A stretch of DNA of 20,828 bases from positions 1-20,828 of the forward strand of contig JBBIKZ010000035.1 in NCBI GenBank assembly GCA_037445185.1. Direction: 5' to 3'. Under the pieces are notes generated by a model. It was not told where the DNA came from, did not search any database, and saw nothing but the letters and a program-made list of their open reading frames with translations. The number at the start of each line of letters is the position of its first letter. Within the stretch, counting starts at the first letter, position 1. This stretch comes from JANWZL01 sp037445185. Its GTDB lineage: Bacteria > Pseudomonadota > Gammaproteobacteria > Burkholderiales > Thiobacillaceae. This document shows positions 1 through 7,285 of the stretch, piece after piece. The position numbers and the translations under genes were made by a program.

Positions 1-57
1 AAAAACAGAATTTACAGAAAGAATGGTACACAACTCGGTGAAATCCGGAGGTAAGAC

Positions 58-273
58 ATGGACAATAAACCAGATGCCTTGGCCGAGCCGCCTGCCTGTG
101 CCGACCGCGAACCGCCCCCACCGGCGGTGGCGGGTTGGTCGCTGGGGACCAAGCTCCCGTGGGGTGCCGTGGCGCTGGTCCTGGCGGCAACCTTCGTGTT
201 GCTGGCCATTTCGGTCGGCAAGCAGGCAGATACCACGAGGGCGCTCGCCGTGCCCGAACCCGGAATCGAATGA
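58..273 (+). CDS. Small single-helix membrane protein, unknown function
   Basis: This 71-residue protein is not one I recognise. It has a hydrophilic N-terminus of about 33 residues rich in Pro and acidic residues, one clear membrane-spanning segment (about residues 36-54, starting WGAVALVLAA), and a short polar tail. The ATG is preceded by GGAGG at good spacing, which supports a real start. A second possible start with GC-rich codons exists in another frame but has no such ribosome site. The 209 bases after it hold no convincing gene before the TerB-like gene. A function cannot be inferred; the topology suggests an accessory membrane peptide with its N-terminus in the cytoplasm. Confidence 0.6.
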   Translation: MDNKPDALAEPPACADREPPPPAVAGWSLGTKLPWGAVALVLAATFVLLAISVGKQADTTRALAVPEPGIE

Positions 274-482
274 AGGGGAGCAGGAGGCCCGGCATGGTCA
301 AACGCCTTGTCGGACCATTTGGCCCGGGTGTGAATGGAAAAGCACGGCTGGCCCCGGGTTTACAATGTCAGGGAGGGCATCTCGCGCTGGATTGCCGACG
401 GCCATCCGGTCGTGTGAAACAGGCAACGCCATGAGCACGGATTGAAACCCGCCGAGACACCTCACGCTCAGAAAGACCGAAT

Positions 483-1517
483 ATGACTCCTGAATCGCAA
501 CGCGCCATCCTTGCCATCACGCTCCATGCCGCCTTCGCCGACGGTGCCAAGCACGACCGCGAACGCGAGGAGATCCGCCGCATCGCCGATGCGCTCGCCA
601 CCGAGGCCGGCGCGCCCGACCTCGCCCGGCTGTACCAGGATGTGCTGCTGAAACGCGTGACGCTGGAGCAGGCGGCAGCCGCGCTGACCGACCCCGGCGA
701 ACGCCAGCTGGCCTACGAGATGGCGGTGTGCGTGTGCAACGCCGATGGCCGCGAAAGCGAAGCGGAACGGGCCTTCCTTGCCGACCTGAAGGTGCTGCTC
801 CGGCTCGACGTGGTGCAGGCCGACCTCATCGAGGGCGAAGCCGATGCCATCGTGGACATCGCCGAGGCGGTTGCGCCCGCCGTGGCGCCCATTGCCGCGA
901 CCGCCGCCACACCGGGCCCAGCGGAGTCGTTGGCGGCTATGCCACCTTACGAATCCGGCGTGCCCCTCGCGGGTGCGGTGGTGTCGGTTCAGGCCCAAGT
1001 GCCCGAGGCGGAGCTGGACCGATCCATCCTCAACTACGCCCTGCTCAACGGTGCGCTGGAGCTCTTGCCGCAATCCTGGGCCTCGATGGCCATCATCCCC
1101 TTGCAGATCAAGATGGTGTACGCCATCGGCAAGGCGCACGGCGTGACGCTGGATCAGGGCCACATCAAGGAGTTCATCGCCGCCGCCGGGGTGGGCCTGA
1201 CCTCGCAGTATCTGGAGCAATTCGGCCGCAAGCTCCTGGGCGGCCTGCTCGGCAAGGCGGCGGGCAAGACCTTCGGCAAGATCGGCGGCGCGGCCACCGG
1301 CATGGCCTTTTCCTTCGCCACCACCTACGCGCTCGGTCAACTGGCCAAGCGCTACTACGCCGGCGGGCGGGTGATGAACACGGCGCTCTTGCGTGAGACC
1401 TTCCAGGGCCTGCTCGGCCCGGCCAGGCAGATGCAGGCGCGCTATCTGCCGCAAATCCAGCAAAAGGCCGCCACCCTCGACGCCAGCCAGATCATGAACC
1501 TGGTGCGCGGTGGCTGA
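483..1517 (+). CDS. TerB-like / DUF697-like two-domain protein
   Basis: This 344-residue protein appears to have two domains. Residues about 5-120 form an all-helical, acidic region (HAAFADGAKHDREREEIRRIA and a second half-repeat with CNADGRESEAERAFL), which is the usual pattern of TerB/tellurite-resistance-type helical domains with paired acidic loops. An Ala/Pro-rich linker follows to about residue 175. The C-terminal part, with IIPLQIKMVYAIG and a Gly/Ala-rich stretch around residues 250-285, looks like DUF697, a membrane-associated domain often linked to GTPases. The stop lies 3 bases before the next ATG, so it is probably cotranscribed with the permease gene. The exact role is unknown; envelope-stress or metal-related functions are only suggested by the families. 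Confidence 0.7.
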   Translation: MTPESQRAILAITLHAAFADGAKHDREREEIRRIADALATEAGAPDLARLYQDVLLKRVTLEQAAAALTDPGERQLAYEMAVCVCNADGRESEAERAFLADLKVLLRLDVVQADLIEGEADAIVDIAEAVAPAVAPIAATAATPGPAESLAAMPPYESGVPLAGAVVSVQAQVPEAELDRSILNYALLNGALELLPQSWASMAIIPLQIKMVYAIGKAHGVTLDQGHIKEFIAAAGVGLTSQYLEQFGRKLLGGLLGKAAGKTFGKIGGAATGMAFSFATTYALGQLAKRYYAGGRVMNTALLRETFQGLLGPARQMQARYLPQIQQKAATLDASQIMNLVRGG

Positions 1518-1520
1518 ACC

Positions 1521-2594
1521 ATGCCCGCCGCCCTCGATTCCCCGCTCGCCCGCCGCATCGCGGCCGCCGCCTTCCTGGCGCTGATCTTCGGCGCGACCCT
1601 ATGGGTGCTCTCGCCTTTCATCGCCGCCCTGGCCTGGGCGGGCATTCTGGCCTACGTCACCTGGCCGCTGTACCGGCGCATCCACCGGCGTCTGGCGGGG
1701 CGCGACACGCTGGCCGCGTTGGCGATGACGCTCATCGTCGCCTTCACCCTGCTGCTGCCGCTGGCCTGGCTGATGCTTGCCGTGGCGGGGGACGTGGCGG
1801 GCGTTTCGGCCACCTTGCGCCAGATCGCCGCCGAGGGCCTGCCGCCGCTGCCGGACGCGGTGCGCGGCTGGCCCGGGGGCGAATGGCTGGTGGCGCAATA
1901 CGCCCCTATCCAGTCCAACCCGGAATGGCTGCGCGCCCGGATCGAGGCCTGGGGTCTGACCGATCCGGCGACCTGGAAGGCCATGGCCGGCGGGTTGGGG
2001 CGCAACCTCGCCAAGTTTGGCCTGGCGGTGTTCGCGCTGTTCTTCCTCTACCGCCACGGCGAGGCGGTGCTGACGCAGTTCGGACGCGTGGCCTCGCACT
2101 GGCTGGGGGGGGCCGTGCGCGGCTATCTCGATGCCGTGGGCGTGACCGTGCACGCGGTGGTGTTCGGCATCGTCCTCACCGCCCTGGCCCAGGGCGCGCT
2201 GGCCGGTCTCGGCTACTGGGTCGCGGGCATCCCGGCCCCGGCGATGTGGGGCGCGGTGACCGCGCTGGTCTCCCTCATCCCCTTCGCCGGCCCGCTGGTG
2301 TGGGGCGGCCTGGGATTCGCCCTGCTGGCGCAAGGCGAAACCGGCGCCGCCATCGGCCTGTTTCTGTGGGGCGGGTTGGTGGTGAGCTGGGTGGACAATC
2401 TGATCCGGCCGCTGGCCATCAGCGGTCCGACGCGCATCCCCTTCCTGCTGGTGTTTCTGGGCGTGCTGGGCGGCATCAACGCCTTCGGCCTGATCGGGCT
2501 GTTCCTGGGGCCGGTGCTGGTGGCGGTGTCTCTGGCCATCTGGCGCGAATGGCTGGAACGCGCGCGGGGCGATACCCCGAATGCAATGACTTGA
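1521..2594 (+). CDS. AI-2E family (PerM/UPF0118) transporter
   Basis: The protein has 357 residues and about eight hydrophobic segments. Two lie at the N-terminus (residues about 10-45), one at 65-90, and a dense block runs from about 155 to 345. The order is typical of the AI-2E exporter/PerM family: an N-terminal pair, a soluble middle stretch (about 95-150), and a C-terminal block with SLIPFAGPLVWGG and the signature-like VDNLIRPLAISG followed by PFLLVFLGVLGGINAFGLIG. Length is normal for the family. Members have been linked to autoinducer-2 export or to Na+(Li+)/H+ antiport, so the substrate here is open. The start is 3 bases after the upstream stop with no strong Shine-Dalgarno, suggesting coupled translation. 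Confidence 0.88.
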   Translation: MPAALDSPLARRIAAAAFLALIFGATLWVLSPFIAALAWAGILAYVTWPLYRRIHRRLAGRDTLAALAMTLIVAFTLLLPLAWLMLAVAGDVAGVSATLRQIAAEGLPPLPDAVRGWPGGEWLVAQYAPIQSNPEWLRARIEAWGLTDPATWKAMAGGLGRNLAKFGLAVFALFFLYRHGEAVLTQFGRVASHWLGGAVRGYLDAVGVTVHAVVFGIVLTALAQGALAGLGYWVAGIPAPAMWGAVTALVSLIPFAGPLVWGGLGFALLAQGETGAAIGLFLWGGLVVSWVDNLIRPLAISGPTRIPFLLVFLGVLGGINAFGLIGLFLGPVLVAVSLAIWREWLERARGDTPNAMT

Positions 2595-2605
2595 GGAGCG
2601 TCGAC

Positions 2606-3196
2606 ATGGGAAATCAGTGGTTGTATCTGGGCGCCCAGGCGGTGCGCCATTCGCGCAAGCTGAAAATCGCCCTGATCGCAGGGGCCGCGCTGCTCGTCCT
2701 GCTCATCGGCCTGGCCGTCTGGGCGGCGGTCGCGCTGCTGGGCTGGCTGGGCGGGCAAGCCCCTTCGGCCTGGGAAGCGGTCAAGGGCCAAGCCCCGGCG
2801 GTGTCGCAAAAGATCGAGGAGGTGGCGCCGGGCGCGGTCCAGGCCGTAGAGCGATGGCTGCCGGGCAAGGCGGAGGCTACGAAAACGGACGTGGCGGGCG
2901 AAGACCTGGCCGGCATCGCCCGCTACCCGGGCCAGGTGCGCGTGCGCTACGCCGTGGAGGACGCTGCGCGCAGCGTGGTCTTCGCGGGCCCGGGGCCGTT
3001 CCGCGCCGTGGCGGATCACTACGCCGCGCGTTTCCTGGAAAAGGGCTGGAAGCACCGGCTGCTGTACGCGGATGGCAAGGAGGAGCGGCACGAATACCAG
3101 GCCCCCGCCGCGCGCTATGAACTGCACATCCGGCAGGCCGATGGCGGCGTGACGGTGACCATTCGCGAGGCGCCTGGGGCAGCGCATCCAAAATGA
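2606..3196 (+). CDS. Membrane-anchored protein of unknown function
   Basis: This 196-residue protein starts at an ATG preceded by GAGGAG at about 7 bases, which decides the start inside a longer open frame. A short basic N-terminus (RHSRKLK) is followed by one strong membrane segment (about residues 21-50). A helical spacer (about 51-95) and a compact soluble domain (about 95-190, with PGQVRVRYAVEDAARSVVF and a C-terminal HIRQADGGVTVTIRE) come next. I do not recognise the soluble domain; its alternating strands suggest a small alpha/beta fold outside or beneath the inner membrane. It sits tightly between the permease and CBS genes with Shine-Dalgarno-led starts, so it is probably one transcription unit. 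Confidence 0.65.
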   Translation: MGNQWLYLGAQAVRHSRKLKIALIAGAALLVLLIGLAVWAAVALLGWLGGQAPSAWEAVKGQAPAVSQKIEEVAPGAVQAVERWLPGKAEATKTDVAGEDLAGIARYPGQVRVRYAVEDAARSVVFAGPGPFRAVADHYAARFLEKGWKHRLLYADGKEERHEYQAPAARYELHIRQADGGVTVTIREAPGAAHPK

Positions 3197-3206
3197 GGAG
3201 ACGGCC

Positions 3207-3857
3207 ATGTTCTCGGTCTACGGCGTGACCGGCCAGATCTTTCGCGGCACGCTGGAGCAACTGATTCAGGTGCCCGGCGTGTTCGCCGCCCGGCACGCGC
3301 GCGGCATCGCCCGCGAGGGCGAGGAGCTGGGCGCGGAATTCCGGGTTACGCCGCGCAGCGCCGAAGGGGACGCGGAGGGCGCGCGCTACGCCGCCGCCGC
3401 GGCCTATGCGAAGATGCTGCACCGCGAGACGGAACGCGATCCCGTCCGCCATGCCTGGCAGGTGATGAACCGCGATGTGCTGGCCTTGCATCCGCAAGAC
3501 ACGGTGGCCGAGGCCTGGCGTCTACTGGCCGCGCGCCGGGTGCGCCAGGCGCCGGTGTTGGATGCCGCCGGCCGCGTCATCGGGCTGGTGGGCGAACGCG
3601 ACCTGCTCACCGTCCTCGACTTGGAGGAAAGCCGGGTCGTCGGCGGGATCGACCGCCCCGTGGCCGAAGTGATGGCGACCCCGGTGGTTTGCGCCGACCC
3701 GGTCACCGATATCCGCCGCATCGCCCGCGTGCTGCTCGACACCGGCCTGACCGCCGTGCCGGTGGTGGACGCCTCGGGCGAGCTGGCCGGCATCGTCTCG
3801 CGTGGCGACATCCTGCGCGCGGCGGTGGCCGACCCGCCCCTGAGCCTTTGGATTTAG
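3207..3857 (+). CDS. Two-CBS-domain protein
   Basis: The protein has 216 residues. The first 75 or so are a family-specific N-terminal extension. Two CBS domains in tandem follow: the first at about 82-140 (VMNRDVLALHPQDTVAEAW, ending VIGLVGERDLL) and the second at about 150-210 (VMATPVVCADPVTDIRR, ending LAGIVSRGDIL). Paired CBS domains form a Bateman module that usually binds adenine nucleotides and regulates a partner domain or protein. No catalytic domain is attached, so it probably acts as a stand-alone sensor. The ATG has GAGGAG upstream at about 7-8 bases. The USP remnant starts 20 bases after the stop; CBS and USP genes are often neighbours in stress-response clusters. Confidence 0.88.
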   Translation: MFSVYGVTGQIFRGTLEQLIQVPGVFAARHARGIAREGEELGAEFRVTPRSAEGDAEGARYAAAAAYAKMLHRETERDPVRHAWQVMNRDVLALHPQDTVAEAWRLLAARRVRQAPVLDAAGRVIGLVGERDLLTVLDLEESRVVGGIDRPVAEVMATPVVCADPVTDIRRIARVLLDTGLTAVPVVDASGELAGIVSRGDILRAAVADPPLSLWI

Positions 3858-3877
3858 AGTCGATCAAGGAGCCCATC

Positions 3878-4510
3878 ATGTCCCAGCCCATCCTCGCCGC
3901 CACCGATTTCTCGCCGCTGGCGGATCTCGCCGTCGAGCGCGCTGCGCTGCACGGCTTGCCCGCCGTGGACAGCGCCGTGGTCACCGGACGCGCCTCCAAG
4001 GGGATCGCCGCGCGGGCGCGGGAGATCGGCGCCGGCCTCGTCGTGCTCGGCGCCCACGGCGCGGGCATCGTGAGGGAACTGGCCATGGGCGGCACCGCCA
4101 TCAAGGTGCTGCGCGCCAGCCCCTGCCCGGTGCTGGTGGTGCGGCGCGACGCGGCGCGGCCCTATGCGCGCATCCTGGCGGCGACCGATTTCTCCGCCAC
4201 CGCGACCCGCGCCCTGCGGGCTGCCCTCGACGGCTTCCCCGATGCCGCGCACAGCGTCGTCCACGCCTATTGATTGCCGTATGAAGGCCGTATGGCGCTC
4301 GCCGCGGACGTCTCGCCGGAGGACACCGAACGACTACACGAACAGGAGCGGGAATCCCTGCAACGCAAGCTGGACGCCTTCATCGCCGACGCGGACTACC
4401 GCGCCGCGGGCGGCGTGCGCGGCCTCGTGCGGCAGGGGTTTGCGCCCGCCGCGCTGCTGGACGAGGCGAGGCGATCCGACGCCGACCTGCTGGTTGTCGG
4501 CAAGCATGGC
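3878..4510 (+). pseudogene. Tandem universal stress protein, internally deleted and interrupted
   Basis: Two UspA-type domains are recognisable. The first begins ILAATDFSPLAD and ends SPCPVLVVRR but spans only about 90 residues against about 140 usual. The segment between ERAAL and HGLPAVDS (near base 3950) is missing, which removes most of the first half-domain. The second domain begins at about residue 97 (ILAATDFSATATRAL) and reads VVHAY, then hits TGA at 4271-4273. The same frame then continues LPYEGRMALAADVSPEDTE and ends DADLLVVGKHG near 4510, so the TGA is a nonsense change inside the domain. At about 4510 the homology switches to a P-type ATPase without a change of frame. The gene is very unlikely to make a normal stress protein. 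Translation from 3878 would give 131 residues. Confidence 0.8.
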
Positions 4511-4798
4511 GCCGCGGCGCGCGCGGCCTTCGCCGCCGAGAACGAGCGCTTGGCGGCGCAGGCGCTGCGGGTGCTGGCGGTGGCGGAGAAGACTCTCCCG
4601 GCGCGGGACTTCGACACCGCCGGCGACCTCATGGCCCATGCCGAGGGTCTCACTCTGGTGGGTCTGGTTGGCATCATCGACCCGCCGCGGCCGGAGGCGA
4701 AGGACGCCATCGCCTTGTGCCAGCGCGCCGGCATCCGCGTGCGCATGATCACGGGGGATCACCGCATCACCGCGCAGGCCATCGAATCGCTCGCGGGC
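4511..4798 (+). pseudogene. Internal fragment of a cation-transporting P-type ATPase
   Basis: About 96 codons match the end of the nucleotide-binding domain and the start of the second half of the phosphorylation domain of Ca2+/Mg2+/H+-type P-ATPases. The stretch includes NERLAAQALRVLAVAEK, then GLTLVGLVGIIDPPRPEA, then AGIRVRMITGDHRITAQAI. The TGDH motif is the conserved TGD hinge motif. The phosphorylated DKTGT loop and all membrane segments are absent, so it cannot pump ions. It is fused in frame to USP sequence on its left (about 4510) and CorA sequence on its right (about 4799). A 5' or 3' part of the same ATPase is not seen elsewhere in the window. Confidence 0.8.
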
Positions 4799-5235
4799 CA
4801 TGAGGACGAAAACGGCAAGGCGCGGCTGTGCCTGATGGACATGCAGCGCGGCTGCGCCTGATGGACATGCAGCGCGGCTGCGCCTTCCTGCTGCGCCGGG
4901 GCGGCCTGTCCGAGCCGAACGCGGAGCGCGTGCGCGAGCTTTTGGGCGACATCGACTCGCTGCTGCCCCACAGCATGTTCCTGTTCGAGCGGGTGAACTT
5001 CCTCATGGATGCCGCCCAGGGCTTCATCAATATCCGGCAGAACCAGATCATCAAGATCTTCTCCGTGGTGGCCGTGATCTTTCTGCCGCCGACCCTGGTG
5101 GCCAGCAGCTACGGCATGAACTTCGAGTTCATGCCCGAGCTGTCCTGGCCCTTCGGCTATCCGATGGCGATCGGGCTCATGATCGTCGCGGCCGTGATCC
5201 CCTACTGGTATTTCAAGCGCAAGGGGTGGCTATGA
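4799..5235 (+). pseudogene. corA: C-terminal fragment of CorA magnesium/cobalt transporter
   Basis: The fragment begins about HEDENGKARLCLMDMQRG. After a 26-bp duplication it continues as FLLRRGGLSEPNAERVREL, then the stalk helix and both membrane helices of CorA, with YGMNFEFMPEL and the basic C-terminus YWYFKRKGWL. The signature GMN at the end of TM1 is intact. The N-terminal cytoplasmic domain (roughly the first 170-200 residues of about 320) is missing. The duplication shifts the frame, so the ATPase-joined frame ends at 4859-4861 and the CorA frame is open only from about 4828. Without the duplication, the ATPase and CorA parts would be a single open frame. A product from 4828 would lack the funnel and is unlikely to transport normally. 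Confidence 0.82.
4831..4882 (+). repeat. Exact 26-bp tandem duplication inside corA fragment
   Basis: Bases 4831-4856 and 4857-4882 are identical (each starts CCTGATGGACATGCAGCG). Twenty-six is not a multiple of three, so the second copy shifts the frame and creates the TGA at 4859-4861. Both frames repeat the peptide LMDMQRGCA, which shows the duplication directly. Confidence 0.95.
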
Positions 5236-5300
5236 AAGGAAACCCCCGCGGCATGCGCCGGCTCGCCGGCATCGGCATCACGGAGGCGCGGCGGTCATGA
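5232..5300 (+). CDS. Possible 22-residue linking ORF
   Basis: A 22-codon frame overlaps the corA-fragment stop as ATGA and ends by ATGA overlap with the PAP2 start codon. The product would be basic (MKGNPRGMRRLAGIGITEAR). The double coupling is neat but may be chance, or may be the two ends of a deleted gene. No family is recognised. Confidence 0.2.
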   Translation: MKGNPRGMRRLAGIGITEARRS

Positions 5301-5944
5301 GTCCGGTTGTCAAGGCGCCCCGCGCCGGGTTGTTCGTTGCCGCGGGTGCGATCGCGGGTCTCTCGCTGTTGACCCTCGCCGTGACGCGGGGCTACACAGT
5401 GGGGCTCGACCGCCTGCTGCTGGATGCCTTCGCCGCGCGGCAAGGCGCGGCGCTGGACGGCCTCTTCCAGGCCGTGACCTGGCTCGGTTCCAGCCCTGTC
5501 TTGGTCCCGGCCACGGTCCTGATCCTGGCGGCCCTCGCCGCGCGCCGACACTGGGCGTCGGCGCGCCTGCTGGGGACAACCTATTTCGGCGCCTCGCTCA
5601 CCTCCTGGCTGCTCAAGCAGGCGGTCGGGCGGGAGCGTCCGCAACTGCATGCGGCGCTCGCGGAGGTGGCGCAGTCGGACTGGTCCTTCCCCAGCGGGCA
5701 TGCCACCCATGCCGCCGCCTTCGCGCTGGGCCTGTGGCTGCTCGCGGCCCGCCGGCGGCCGCCCTGGCGCGTGGCGGCCGGTCTCGCGCTGGGCGCCATC
5801 GTGCTGCTGGTGGCAGCGTCCCGGCTGTATCTGCAGGTGCACTGGCCCAGCGACGTGCTTGCCGGCCTGCTGGTGGCGGCGTTCTGGGCCGGACTGGCGT
5901 GCGCCATGGCGCGCCGGGACGGGATGGCCGGGCGGGCGGCATGA
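5297..5944 (+). CDS. PAP2 superfamily membrane phosphatase
   Basis: The protein has 215 residues and about six hydrophobic helices. The three PAP2 active-site motifs are present and in order: KQAVGRERP (about 107), PSGHATHA (about 132) and SRLYLQVHWPSDV (about 174). The His of the SGH motif and the His of the last motif are the expected catalytic pair. Such enzymes hydrolyse phosphatidic acid, phosphatidylglycerol phosphate or undecaprenyl pyrophosphate at the membrane; the substrate is not set by the sequence. GGAGG lies about 11 bases upstream of the ATG. The stop overlaps the diacylglycerol kinase start by ATGA, suggesting a coupled pair acting on phosphatidate and diacylglycerol in opposite directions. 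Confidence 0.92.
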   Translation: MSPVVKAPRAGLFVAAGAIAGLSLLTLAVTRGYTVGLDRLLLDAFAARQGAALDGLFQAVTWLGSSPVLVPATVLILAALAARRHWASARLLGTTYFGASLTSWLLKQAVGRERPQLHAALAEVAQSDWSFPSGHATHAAAFALGLWLLAARRRPPWRVAAGLALGAIVLLVAASRLYLQVHWPSDVLAGLLVAAFWAGLACAMARRDGMAGRAA

Positions 5945-6333
5945 GGAACAAGTTTCTCGGCACCGGCGAGCCGGGCTACCACCCGCTGCGCAAGCTCGCC
6001 GTGATCCTGTCCGGCCTGCGCTACGCGGTGTTGCACGATTTCAGCGTGCTCTACAAGGTGGTGATCTCGCTCTTGGTCATGGCCCTGGTCCTGTGGCTGC
6101 GCGACTGGGTGGACGCGGCGCTGATTTTGCTGGCCACCGGCATGGTGGTGGCGGCGGAGCTGTTCAACACCGCCATCGAGGCCCTGTGCGATTTCATCGA
6201 GTCGCGCCACAACGAGAAGATCCGTATCATCAAAGACGTGGCCGCCGCCGCCACGGGCCTGGTCGTCCTGGCCTGGTGGATCGTGCTGGCGCTGGAACTC
6301 GCCCGCCTGTGGCCGCATCTCGCGGCGGACTGA
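5941..6333 (+). CDS. dgkA: Diacylglycerol kinase, DgkA type
   Basis: This 130-residue protein has three hydrophobic helices and the DgkA-family core: ELFNTAIEALCDFIE (about 73-87) followed by a polar loop RHNEKIRIIKDVAAAA (about 90-105). The Glu in NTAIE and the Lys-Asp in IKDVAAAA are the conserved active-site and metal-binding positions of the family. It phosphorylates diacylglycerol or, in some relatives, undecaprenol, using ATP at the inner membrane. Length is normal. The start overlaps the PAP2 stop (ATGA), so the two are translated together. The N-terminus GTGEPGYHPLRKL before the first helix is typical of the short proteobacterial branch. Confidence 0.9.
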   Translation: MRNKFLGTGEPGYHPLRKLAVILSGLRYAVLHDFSVLYKVVISLLVMALVLWLRDWVDAALILLATGMVVAAELFNTAIEALCDFIESRHNEKIRIIKDVAAAATGLVVLAWWIVLALELARLWPHLAAD

Positions 6334-6354
6334 AACATACGCCCGGACAAGCGA

Positions 6355-6690
6355 ATGCATATCGACGAATTCGATTACCTGCTGCCCCAGGAACTCATCG
6401 CCCAGCATCCCGCGCCGGAGCGGGGCGCCAGCCGGCTGCTGCACGCCGATGCGGCCACGGGAAGCCTCGATGATCGGCGCTTCGCCGATCCGTTCATCAC
6501 GCCGTGCTACCGCTTCCGCGCCGTCGACCGCCTGCTGACCAACTTCCACCTGCCCCGCTCCACCCTGCTCATGCTGGTGGCCGCCTTCGGGGGCCTGGAC
6601 TTCATGCGCCGCGCCTACGCCCACGCCATCGCGCAGCGCTACCGCTTCTTCAGCTACGGCGACGCCATGCTCATCGAGCGGCTAGACTGA
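6355..6690 (+). pseudogene. queA: queA reduced to its two ends by an in-frame deletion
   Basis: QueA (S-adenosylmethionine:tRNA ribosyltransferase-isomerase, queuosine synthesis) is normally about 340-350 residues; this frame has 111. Residues 1-45 are the QueA N-terminus (DEFDYLLPQELIAQHP, then ASRLL and DDRRFAD). From about residue 46 (base 6490) it is the QueA C-terminus (PFITPCYRFRAVDRLLTNFHL, then RSTLLMLV, AYAHAI and RFFSYGDAMLIERL). About 230 internal residues, including most of the active-site domain, are missing, yet the frame is kept. The usual neighbour tgt is not seen. A functional enzyme is very unlikely. Assembly collapse is the main alternative to a real deletion. Confidence 0.85.
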
Positions 6691-6697
6691 CCTACCC

Positions 6698-7285
6698 ATG
6701 CGCATATTCTCCCCACTCTATCGCCGCGCCCTCGCCTGGGCGCGCCATCCCCACGCGCCCTGGTATCTGGGCGGCGTGAGCTTTGCCGAGTCCTCCTTCT
6801 TTCCCATCCCGCCCGACGTCATGCTCGCGCCCATGAGCCTGGCCACCCCGGCGCGCGCCTGGCGCTTCGCGCTGATCACCACCCTGGCCTCGGTGGCCGG
6901 GGGACTCGCCGGCTACGCCATCGGCCATTTCGCCTTCGACGCGCTGGAGCCCTGGCTGCGCGACTCGAAATACTGGGCAAGCTATCAGACCGCCGTGGCC
7001 TGGTTCGAAACCTACGGCTTCTGGGCGGTTTTCGTCGCCGGTTTCTCGCCCATCCCCTACAAGGTCTTCACCATTGCCGCCGGCGCGTTGTCCATGGCGA
7101 TCGTGCCTTTTGCCCTGGCCTCCTTCATCGGCCGCGGCCTGCGCTTTTATCTCGTGGCGGGGCTGATGCGCTGGGGCGGGGCACGCCTGGAGGCAAAGCT
7201 GCACGAGATCATCGACCGCCTTGGCTGGGCCACCGTGGCGCTGGTGGCAGCGGGCATCGCGCTGCATTACGGGTTGGGCGCGTGA
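6698..7285 (+). CDS. YqaA-family (DedA/VTT-like) membrane protein
   Basis: The 195-residue protein has about four to five hydrophobic segments and the YqaA/DedA-like motif FAESSFFPIPPDVMLAPM at about 28-45, followed by GLAGYAIGHFAFD and a later FSPIPYKVFTIAAGAL. The last is the re-entrant-loop motif F/G-x-x-P of the VTT (SNARE-associated) family. Relatives act in membrane homeostasis, and DedA proteins have been tied to lipid-carrier flipping; YqaA itself is little studied. Length is normal and the frame intact. It starts 7 bases after the queA remnant and its stop overlaps the next ATG by one base. Confidence 0.88.
   Translation: MRIFSPLYRRALAWARHPHAPWYLGGVSFAESSFFPIPPDVMLAPMSLATPARAWRFALITTLASVAGGLAGYAIGHFAFDALEPWLRDSKYWASYQTAVAWFETYGFWAVFVAGFSPIPYKVFTIAAGALSMAIVPFALASFIGRGLRFYLVAGLMRWGGARLEAKLHEIIDRLGWATVALVAAGIALHYGLGA

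Noticed and set aside
294..434. 46-codon frame between the first membrane protein and the TerB-like gene
   Set aside because: There is a purine-rich stretch upstream, but the product has no hydrophobic segment, no known relatives that I recognise, and shadow-like composition. Support is too weak to call a gene.
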